Made by a program: the position numbers and the translations under genes
In this document: in pieces, positions 56,213-64,000 of the stretch
Numbering within the stretch: the stretch's first letter is position 1
How the letters are laid out: each line of letters opens with the position of its first letter
Notes under the pieces: generated by a model
Database searches by the model: none
Seen by the model: the letters and a program-made list of their open reading frames with translations, nothing else
What the model was told of the DNA's origin: nothing
NCBI RefSeq assembly: GCF_000219625.1
Contig: NC_018213.1
Coordinates: forward strand, 434,001-498,000
Length of the DNA: 64,000 nt
Reading direction: 5' to 3'
Source of the DNA: Zymoseptoria tritici IPO323
Lineage: Eukaryota > Ascomycota > Dothideomycetes > Mycosphaerellales > Mycosphaerellaceae

Positions 56213-57217
56213 ATGGAGCGTCCCACCAAGCCAGTCGACTACAAGTCGCTCTCGGATGAAGAACTGCGCAAGCTCTGCGTGCAACATGGCCTTTACAGCA
56301 ACAAGCGTAGGATGCTCGCAGCACAAACCTACATCAACGCACTCAAGGCTCGTGATCGCAAGCTGTTCGGCATTCGGCCTCCCAAGCACAACTATGCCCT
56401 CGACTACAAGTGCTACGCCCCGGCAGATCTCCGCAGCTTCTGCGTGCAACGCGGTATATACGATCAGAGCCGCAGAGACATGGTGAAGAGCACCTACGTA
56501 AGTGCGCTGAGAACTCAAGATCGCCAGGCCACCTTCAGATTCTTCGACCTCCCGCCGGAATTGAGGGTGGTCGTATACTCGATGCTCTTAAATCATCAGC
56601 GCGGCGACAAGGTCGGAAGAACCAAGACCTTGGCTTCCATCGCATACCCACAAATCCTCAGAGCTTCGAAGCTATGCTACAGGGAAGCACGCGGAGTCTT
56701 GTACCAGCAGAGCAGCTTGACCATGAAGGTCTCGACTTGGGATGAAAGACTCCGGGTCCGTGGCGACATTGCGTTCGGTGTCGAAAAGGGCAAGGAGACG
56801 GTTGACTTGTTCGGTCGCCTGCTTCCGAAATTTGCAGGCATCTGGCACGCCAATGTGGTGCTAGTCGAGGACGATTACGGCGATTTCGATGACTGGAGTC
56901 TCGAGTGGACCCTCCAAGCACTCGTGAAGGCCTTCCGCAGGAAAAACGCCCTCAAGACATTGACCATCAAATTTGTATGCACGTGCGGCAGCAGACGTCG
57001 CCATGAGCGCAGGAAGAAGGGCGAAGCAAAGACGACTCCCCAGGAGATCGAAGAATTGGAGACCGAGCTACGCACATCCCTGCGGAGGCTGCCAGCAACG
57101 ACTCAAGTGCAGCTTACGGGCTTGGAGAAGATCAGCTCGCAGACGATGCGCTTTATGCTCGCGCGTGCGGACTACGTGCAGGAAACGAGACTCAAGTCTA
57201 CTCCAGTTCACACGTGA
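56213..57217 (+). CDS. SAP-like/2EXR domain protein 3, with two SAP-like units
   Basis: A single exon of 334 residues. Two SAP-like units follow each other: DYKSLSDEELRKLCVQHGLY...YINALKARDR (residues ~9-50) and DYKCYAPADLRSFCVQRGIY...YVSALRTQDR (~62-102). The 2EXR segment FRFFDLPPELRVVVYSMLL comes next, then PQILRASKLCYREARGVLYQQSS, closely matching paralog 2. The C-terminal part is basic (CGSRRRHERRKKGEAK, possible nuclear localisation) and ends with a helix. The tandem unit is not present in paralogs 1 and 2, so the module was duplicated within this gene. Function unknown; nucleic-acid binding is plausible. Confidence 0.83.
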   Translation: MERPTKPVDYKSLSDEELRKLCVQHGLYSNKRRMLAAQTYINALKARDRKLFGIRPPKHNYALDYKCYAPADLRSFCVQRGIYDQSRRDMVKSTYVSALRTQDRQATFRFFDLPPELRVVVYSMLLNHQRGDKVGRTKTLASIAYPQILRASKLCYREARGVLYQQSSLTMKVSTWDERLRVRGDIAFGVEKGKETVDLFGRLLPKFAGIWHANVVLVEDDYGDFDDWSLEWTLQALVKAFRRKNALKTLTIKFVCTCGSRRRHERRKKGEAKTTPQEIEELETELRTSLRRLPATTQVQLTGLEKISSQTMRFMLARADYVQETRLKSTPVHT

Positions 57218-58607
57218 GCTCACGGACGACTCCTGGGCACAAAGTACATGAGCACCAACATCAGGGATGGCAGAAACCGCAACGACGAGTCACCATCTTC
57301 GCACAGAAGTCGCCACACCAAACATCAACACATCCACACCAAAAGCACAACTACGCATCCCTTCTCCAATACCAGCCAGCCGAAGCAAAGAAGACTCCCA
57401 GCAGCGATGCGCCCGACATTCCAAAGTAGCCAGACATCACAACTCGCACTATCAGCCCAACACATCACTCCCAGCTCGAACCAGAGTCATTTACATCGGT
57501 GCGAGCATCAACAAACATCAATATCCCGACATGAAAAGCACAACCACACATCCCTTCCCACCATCAGCGAGAAGAAGCAACCCAGACTCCCCGGCATCAA
57601 CACTCCCGACACAACGAAGTGCCCGAGCATCACAACCCGCACCTTCAGTCCAACATAGCACTCCCAGCACGAAGCCGGGGCACCCATATCGATGCGAGCA
57701 TCATCATATCAGCACCATTCCGACATCAAAAGCATAACCACGCATCCTTTCTGCACCATCAACGAGATGAAGCAAAGCACGCTCTTTAGCAGCGATATCG
57801 TAGCGTACGTTACTACCCGAAATCAAAAGTTCTGTTTCGAATGATCGTGCCGACCCCTTTCACCTGACCCTCACAGTAATGCCAGTACCTGGAAATTAAG
57901 AAGCGCTAGCTTTCAATGCGAGGCCATCCGTAACACCTCCATGATACGTCCGCTACCCAACCTGTACACCGAACAGTATGTCTCGTCAACGTGCTTGTAC
58001 ACTTTTCTGTTCCCTTCCCTGTTCGCCCATTTGCACCACCCATCTGTACATCCACCAGACAGTGACCTGGAGACTCGCCTTCTACTGGCAGCACACTTCT
58101 TTCCATACCAACCTCCACGCACCCACTCCGCTTCCCCTTGTCGCCCACCACCATCTCCTACCAACGTATCTGCACACGCAACATTATATCCCGCTAATTA
58201 CACCGTACCCCTATAATCCCGTTCTCTCATCGTAACTGACCTTCACCTACACGAGTCCGTCCTCCTTGGCTAGTAGACCCGTTAGTTCTGTCCCCTGTGG
58301 TTGTGTTCGTATCTGTATGCACGATCGAAGAGGATGAAGAAGGAGAGCGAGAGGGAGTCAAGTTGACGTAGATCAGGTAGAAGCCAGTTCTAGGCAGTAT
58401 TTTGGAATCTATTCTTTCGCCTTGCCCTTCCTTTCTTTTCCAATCCTTTCCTATCTGAGCCCTGTATCTCCAAAGTCATCAAGTGTCATTCGTTTCCAGA
58501 ACGCCCAAGGTGCAGTCCAAACCTAGGACACCATCCCTCAGGCATCCATTCGCCGGACCCAATTCGCTCGAATCGCAGCATTTTCCAAGCACAACCACTG
58601 CATCCAC
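57218..58607. other. Intergenic region with a ~194-bp tandem repeat
   Basis: 1.39 kb between convergent genes. From about 57,300 to 57,780 a unit recurs with anchors AAAAGCAxAACxACxCATCC at 57341, 57534 and 57728 (periods 193 and 194). Open frames across it change with each copy and look non-coding. The right half (57,780-58,600) shows nothing I can name. Confidence 0.65.
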
Positions 58608-60829
58608 TCAAAGCATAGCACTTAACCTCTTCTCCCCCTCCGCCCTCACCGCACCCTCCCTCGCCTGCACACCTCCCACCACTTCATTCTTATACACACC
58701 CTCAGGATCATACATCTTACTCCTAATCCAGCTCTCCAACTCCTCATCTCCCAACCCTCTCAGTCCCACTTCCCGATCCACCCCATCCCTCTGCGCCGCG
58801 CGGATAACACCTCGTGTTACTACCACGCTCACCTCACGAATCCTCGCAATATCCGGGTACAGCCAATTCTTCTCCACCTCCTCGGGAAGCAAACTCGTCG
58901 ACAAGCTCTCCGCGGAAGCGTAGATCATATTTTGAGTGATGGTCAAGGACTTGGATAAGATCGCCGCAAGTCCGATTCCAGGGAAGACGTACATGTTATT
59001 TCCCTGGCCGGGAACGAGTTCTTCACCCTTGTAATTGAGAGTGGGGAACGGCGAGCCGGAAGCGAAGAGGCATTTGCCGTGGGTGTATTTGATAGCGTCT
59101 TCAAAAGTGCACTCGGATTTGGAAGAGGGATTGGAGAGGGGGAAGATGACGGGTCGGTCGTTGAGTTCTGCCATGCGGCTGAGGATGGCGGGCGTGAAGG
59201 CTCCGCCGATGGTGGAGAGGCCCATGAGGATGGTGGGTTTGACGTACTCGACGACTTCGGAAAGGGTCTTGAATTGCTTTCCGTGGTTGTCGTCGCGGGC
59301 GAAGTAGAGCTTGTGCTCGGCGAGGGGGCGGCCGGGGCGGTCGAGGGTCACCATGCCTTCGGAATCGACGAGGGTGAAGCGTTTGCGGGCTTGCTCTTCG
59401 GTGAGACCTTCTTTGATGAAGAATTCGGTTAGCTGCTTCGCGACGCCTACGCCTGCACTACCGGCGCCGAGGAATACGGCTCTCTGATCGGCAGGCGCGA
59501 CGCCGGATTGCTTCACAGCGTTGATGAAGCCTCCTGTGATGACGGCGCCAGTCCCTTGGATATCGTCGTTGAACATGGTGTAGGTGTCTTGATACCGCTC
59601 GAGAGAAGGAAATGGGTTCTTGAAGTCTTCGAACTGAATGACAATGCTCGGCCACCTGTCAGTGAGAGCAGCCATCATCTCGTCTAGGAATTCCTTCTCC
59701 TCTTCTGGCGTGACCTTGTCTCTCCGGCTGCCCAAGTAGAGAGGATCGTTTCGAAGCGTCTCATTGCTGGTTCCAAGATCGAGGCAAAGTGGGAGGGTCT
59801 TCTGAGGATGGATACCAGCGCAGGCAGTGTACAAAGACAGCTTGCCTACTGGGATTCCCATACCGTTGACGCCCAAGTCGCCCAGACCGAGAATGCGGGA
59901 GCCATCGGTGACCACGGTTATGTCGACCTCATGTGGCCAGTTTTTAATGACGGAGTGGAGGTTGCCTCGGTCCTCGAATGAAAGGTACATGCCTGTTGCG
60001 ATGTCAGTCACAAAGCTGAGGTTTCACAGCCGGCTCAATTGACCTTCGGGTTGTGTGTAAAGTTCCGACCATCTTTGACATGCTTCTCCAACGGTAGGTG
60101 TGTAGATGAGAGGAGTGATCTCCTGTATAGTTGTCAGACCATTCGTTCGTGTTGCAATGCTCTCTGCTCGATCATTCCTACCTTGATGTTCTCCGACAGC
60201 AAGCGGTAGAAGAGGTGAACGTTCGAATTCCGTAGCACGGACAGATATTGGTATTGCTCAATGGGAGTCTTGCGAGAGTTCAAGATGGCCATGCCTGTCA
60301 AACGGCATTAGTTTGTGTGCAACCTTGTCCTGTCCTCCATCCACCAACTCACATCTCTTTGTCTGATTCTCGAACGACTCAACAGCGGGAGGAGTAAGAC
60401 CGTAGGTATGATTTCGTTTGCGAACTTCGATCGAATTTGAGGTGTCATAGTCGGAGCTGGGAAGTGAACTGTCAGCGTGGAAAGCTTTAAGCCATAGGTG
60501 AGAGATCCGAGGATTGAACCAACATACGGAGCTGGTAGGTCTTGATTTTGTGATTGTCTTGAGGTAGGATGTGATGTCGCAGCTCCCTTGAGGTTCTGCA
60601 CGATATTGGTCATGGTCGCGGCGGATTTGGAGGTCGAGGCGAATGGTCGTGTGAGCGATACCGGATCGGAAGTGGAAGAAGTTGGAGTGAGTGTCGGAGT
60701 TGTGGTGAAGTAGCGGAGTCGCGGAGAGTTGGAGTGAAGATGGAGAGAAGTTCGAAGATGTGGAGGAATCGATTGGCGAGGGAGTTGTGAGGTGATGAAA
60801 GCGTGGGAGCAGCGAGTGGTGGCCCTCAT
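58608..60829 (-). CDS. Malic enzyme, probably mitochondrial
   Basis: Five exons: 60829-60528, 60456-60353, 60294-60182, 60122-60044, 59992-58608, giving 660 residues (lengths sum exactly in frame). Introns are 51-71 nt. The Ser/Thr/Arg-rich N-terminus (~75 residues before MTNIVQNL) looks like a mitochondrial targeting sequence; starting at the second ATG (60613) would give a 588-residue form. Malic-enzyme motifs: TYGLTPPAVESF, YTPTVGEACQRWSE, the VVTDGSRILGLGDLG active-site region, FNDDIQGTGAV, and the dinucleotide-binding GAGSAGVG. It decarboxylates malate to pyruvate with reduction of NAD(P); cofactor choice is not certain. It converges on the 2EXR gene and is divergent from the HAM1-like gene. 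Confidence 0.93.
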
Positions 60830-62251
60830 GGATGCAATGGAAGCTCCGACAACTTTTCGGGCGATATCGTAGTTCTAGGGAACCGAAGGGTTCAAGCTCT
60901 GGCCGTGTCAGATGCCGAAGAGGAAGCTTGTCGCACGCAGCCGGGGCATTCGCTGGAATCCGCCGGAAGAGTGATGTGGAAGAGCTCGTCTCGAGGATGC
61001 GGAGGAAGAAGGAGATGAGGGGATGTGGAGATGTTGAAGATGTTGTTGCTTTGTGGTTGTTGAGGGAAGAAGTCGGAGCGTGTTTGTACTGAAAGTGAGA
61101 TATGACTCCACGAGAAGACGAGAATTGTCGTCGCGGACTAGCAAGACGGAGCTACCGTGATCTCTACCATTGGAACGTAATAGTGGTTTGAATCACACGA
61201 TGTTGTAGCATCTAATCCTGGAAAGAGTGACAGAAGTGCACATTGAAACCCGACCGCTTTCAGCTTCAGCTTCTCACTTGTTGCAGCCCATCGTCCTCGT
61301 CCTCGTTCTCGCACTTCGATCATTGTACCTGGAACCTTTTTAATATAGCCTTTCCGTTCTCCGACCTGCATAAGAGCTGCACGATCCCGCCTTACTCCCA
61401 ATATTGCGTGGAGGAAGCTCTTTCTGTGAGCGGAGAAACACGGAAGCCAAATCCAACAACTTCCAACAGGACAAATCTTCATCCGCACATCCTTGACCGA
61501 AATGGAGCACGCAGGAAACAAGCAATGACCTTCCCCACACCCACGCGAGCTCCATTCTAGTTCTCGCGGACCACTCCGAGTGACCTGCATGAGGCATGGT
61601 GGTCATCAAGTACCAGTCTTCGGGCATTGGCACATCTCAACTGCGTCTGCGGTGCCTCCATGCTCATGCTGTCGTGTTCCTTTCTTCATCGACGATCAAC
61701 TCCGATCTCGCCCGAGCACTGCTTGTCCGACCGGAGCATTCGGAGAGAGATGCTCGCGGATGCCTGAGAATCCAGGCGTCCGAATGGGACAAAGTCTCTT
61801 CACAGGCCGAGGTGGGATGGCAGATATACTGCATTGGCACTCTCCGCGTCCGGGTTCTCGCCCTCCAATCACTCTTGTAGGTGGAGTCCGGCCCGTCGCC
61901 AATAATGTTGGCCTCATTCCTGCCTGATTGTAGCGTTCCTTCACATGTGAGTCTTCTCATCTCGATTCATCCCAACTCCTCCTCGTCATGGAGAAAAGAA
62001 GCTTCAGCCACTCATTCACTTCAACCGCCGGACATCACTCCGCTGGACCTATCAATCAAGCTCTACCAGCCACAAAGGCACAAACCTGCTTTCCGTCCAC
62101 GTTCACCGTGATCGTGATCGATCGTCACGGATCAACGTGAAGCGGGGCGGTCGACGCTGCCGAGAGACCATTGCTCTCGTTCTGCTGTCTTTCACCCATC
62201 TCCTCCCACCGCCTCCACTCCCTCACTCACTCACCTCCCACCACCGCCATC
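60830..62251. promoter_or_regulatory. Divergent intergenic region, malic enzyme and HAM1-like genes
   Basis: 1.42 kb between divergent starts. Short open frames on both strands show no domains or splice structure. An imperfect palindrome, CCGTGA...TCACGG around GATCGATC (62106-62130), lies about 120 bases upstream of the HAM1-like ATG and may be a binding site. No tRNA was recognised. Confidence 0.5.
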
Positions 62252-64000
62252 ATGTCCTCCTGCTTCGGATCCCGCAAGAAGCACAACAATGGAGAGCGCG
62301 AGCCTCTCCTCCCACAATACAACGATGACACGACCCTCCAAGCAGAGGTGCATCAGAAGCTCCATACCTATCAGATGTTCCGTGCCATGTCAATGGGATA
62401 CATGCCGAGCACTGAGCAGGCCATTGTCAACCTCAGAACATTCCTCTCCAGCGATGTCCTCAATGCCGACAACCCAGACCTCTCCGCTAGCGGCAAGCGA
62501 TTGGTCAAGCAGACCCGGACGTTGCTCCAACAGTTCATGGACCTCCTCGAGCACAAGAACGACAAGGATCAAATTCAAGACTTGATCTGGTATTTGAGCA
62601 AGAGCAAGATCACGGTCGATGTGGATGACTTGACACGGAGAGCACAAAAGAGCAAGGCCAAGGCTGATACTCAGGCTGCGTATCAAAGCCTGCAGACGGT
62701 TGGATCACTTCTGCTCACCAACTCCGATTTCCGCACTTTCTTGGCCGATCTCAATGTGGTGGGTAGAGAAGTGTTCAAGGATACTGCTTTCGCCGCATCC
62801 ACTGCCGCCGAGGAGATCGGAAAGCAGATCGAGCCTTCTCAAGAAGAGAAGAGCACGGTTGCGAAGCCCGGAGCGGACGACAAGCTGAAGGCGCCTACAA
62901 AAGAAGAGCTGGGCGAGCAGGTCAAGGATCTGAGCAAGGTCGTCGGTAATGGCACTGCTGATGTCGCACAAACCGCAGTAGACAGTGCCCAGGACAAGCT
63001 CCAAGGCGATGAAGGCAAGACCTTGGTCAACCGACTCAAGCAGGCTGTTTTGAAGCTGCGCCAGCGCAACGACTACTCCGAGTCTGTGTCGACATTGTCT
63101 CTTCTGCTCAAGCGGTATGCCGTCATTTACTCTCGCGCAGCTGAGCGAGTCACCGACGTCGCGGCCGAGGACATCAACGAGAACGAGGCACTCGATCAAG
63201 CAATGCACAACATGTGGATCTTCATCACTAGCTTCGGCAAGAAGGAAGACTGGAAGAAGTGTGAGGAGCTCTTCAAGCAGGTGATGAGCCACAAGGAGAA
63301 GGACCCTCACTTTGAGGAGATGATGGAGGAGACTGGCAATTCTCTGCAAAAGCTGCTCACCGACCCTGACTTCCTCGACAATGCGCAGGAGAAGTTTGGC
63401 GAGCTCAAGGAGAAGAGCGAACAGGTCGGCACCGACAGCAGCCTCAAGAAGGACATTCAGCACCTCGTTGCACAGGTCGAGAGAACTCTCAAGGGCGTCC
63501 TCCACGACGAGGACATCAACAACTTGATCGTCACCACTACACGCATTTTTGGCATTCTCTCTCCAGCGAACCAAGCCGCCAACCCAGACCTCCTCCAGGA
63601 CGCCATTCGCGTGTTCGCACCACTCGCCATTGCTGCCATTCAGTACATCCCGATCCCTCGTCTGGAGATCAGCACTCCCGAAATCGACCTCCTCCTGGAA
63701 AACCTCATCGTCGAGCCTGGTCACACGGTAAACCACACCTCATTCCTCCCTTACCGCCTCAAGGTCGAGACGTACAACGACTTCGAAATCCGAAAGGCCC
63801 GCGCACGCACGGCCACAGCCATGACCAACCTCATGACCATCAAACTCGACGGCCTCTCCGTCAAAGCTGAGGAAATCGGCTTCTGGCTCCGCGCTCACAA
63901 GGGTCTCCTCCGCCTCGCCGACGAGGGCATCGCATCCTTCGCCCTCGACGAGCGCGGTATTGACATCCACATTGACGTCGAGATCGCCAAGGACCGCATG
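62252..64000 (+). CDS. HAM1-like/DUF5923 protein, cut by window end
   Basis: An open frame from the ATG at 62252 (MSSCFGSRKKHNNGEREPLLPQ) to the window edge; 583 codons with no stop, so the 3' part is missing. MSSCFGSRKK has Cys near a basic stretch, consistent with membrane attachment. The main part matches the fungal HAM1-like N-terminal family: helical, charged, with TRRAQKSKAKADTQ, NMWIFITSFGKKEDWKKCEE, and a late block AIAAIQYIPIPRLEISTPEIDLLLENL that resembles the start of a lipid-binding TULIP-like fold. The family is conserved in ascomycetes and basidiomycetes with poorly defined function. Assignment is from recognisable sequence blocks. Confidence 0.85.
   Translation, partial: MSSCFGSRKKHNNGEREPLLPQYNDDTTLQAEVHQKLHTYQMFRAMSMGYMPSTEQAIVNLRTFLSSDVLNADNPDLSASGKRLVKQTRTLLQQFMDLLEHKNDKDQIQDLIWYLSKSKITVDVDDLTRRAQKSKAKADTQAAYQSLQTVGSLLLTNSDFRTFLADLNVVGREVFKDTAFAASTAAEEIGKQIEPSQEEKSTVAKPGADDKLKAPTKEELGEQVKDLSKVVGNGTADVAQTAVDSAQDKLQGDEGKTLVNRLKQAVLKLRQRNDYSESVSTLSLLLKRYAVIYSRAAERVTDVAAEDINENEALDQAMHNMWIFITSFGKKEDWKKCEELFKQVMSHKEKDPHFEEMMEETGNSLQKLLTDPDFLDNAQEKFGELKEKSEQVGTDSSLKKDIQHLVAQVERTLKGVLHDEDINNLIVTTTRIFGILSPANQAANPDLLQDAIRVFAPLAIAAIQYIPIPRLEISTPEIDLLLENLIVEPGHTVNHTSFLPYRLKVETYNDFEIRKARARTATAMTNLMTIKLDGLSVKAEEIGFWLRAHKGLLRLADEGIASFALDERGIDIHIDVEIAKDRM

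Noticed and set aside
57248..57737. Two long plus-strand frames (136 and 156 codons) after 2EXR protein 3
   Set aside because: They lie in the ~194-bp tandem repeat, use different frames in different copies and have Ser/Thr/His/Pro-rich low-complexity content.

Overview
The window comes from a filamentous ascomycete genome. The evidence is genes with 50-190 nt introns (GT...AG with CTAAC/CTGAC-type branch sites), fungal families (HET, GMC, 2EXR, SSXT/Snf11, HAM1-like), and a large block of transposons mutated by repeat-induced point mutation (RIP: CpA to TpA on both strands). A Dothideomycete is my guess, but nothing here proves the class. The window has two compartments that meet sharply at about 35.85-35.91 kb.

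Left compartment (1 to ~35.9 kb): nested retroelements with no intact gene. TG is almost absent (none in bases 1-300) and CA is scarce, while CG stays common, which is RIP and not ordinary CpG decay. Target-site duplications (TSDs) give the layout. A Gypsy integrase/chromodomain remnant lies at 1-1429. LINE copy 1 (1619-3211, 5'-truncated, 17-bp TSD) interrupts an older minus-strand reading frame (~1.5-4.15 kb). LINE copy 2 (4368-9937, full length, 14-bp TSD) follows. LINE copy 3 (10479-11072 plus 26053-31060, full length, 13-bp TSD) splits an older gag-like gene (start 31871, minus). A complete 14,976-bp minus-strand Gypsy element (11073-26048, 306-bp LTRs, GTAC TSD) sits inside LINE copy 3. 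LINE copy 4 (13119-14327) sits inside the Gypsy element. The Gypsy element carries gag, protease, RT/RNaseH and integrase, plus an extra ~900-codon frame downstream of pol. That frame has a His-x-Asp...His...Arg arrangement like 2-oxoglutarate/Fe(II) dioxygenases. A ~2.2-kb plus-strand frame of unknown function (33.4-35.6 kb), broken only by RIP-type stop codons, ends the block.

Right compartment (~35.9-64 kb): ordinary gene-rich DNA. In order: a hidden two-exon gene for a 78-residue secreted protein with ten mature cysteines, just outside the RIP block; an ABC-class P-loop ATPase; an SSXT/Snf11-like SWI/SNF subunit; an F-box/LRR protein; a GMC oxidoreductase; a HET-domain protein; an APH-type phosphotransferase; the spindle-checkpoint protein Mad1; three related SAP-like/2EXR proteins with a duplicated 3' gene fragment; a mitochondrial-type malic enzyme; and a HAM1-like protein cut by the window end.

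Several neighbours are divergent pairs (ATPase/SSXT, GMC/HET, two 2EXR genes, malic enzyme/HAM1-like). There is no obvious metabolic cluster. The mix of housekeeping genes with HET, 2EXR and a small secreted protein beside transposons looks like the edge of a fast-evolving genome compartment.
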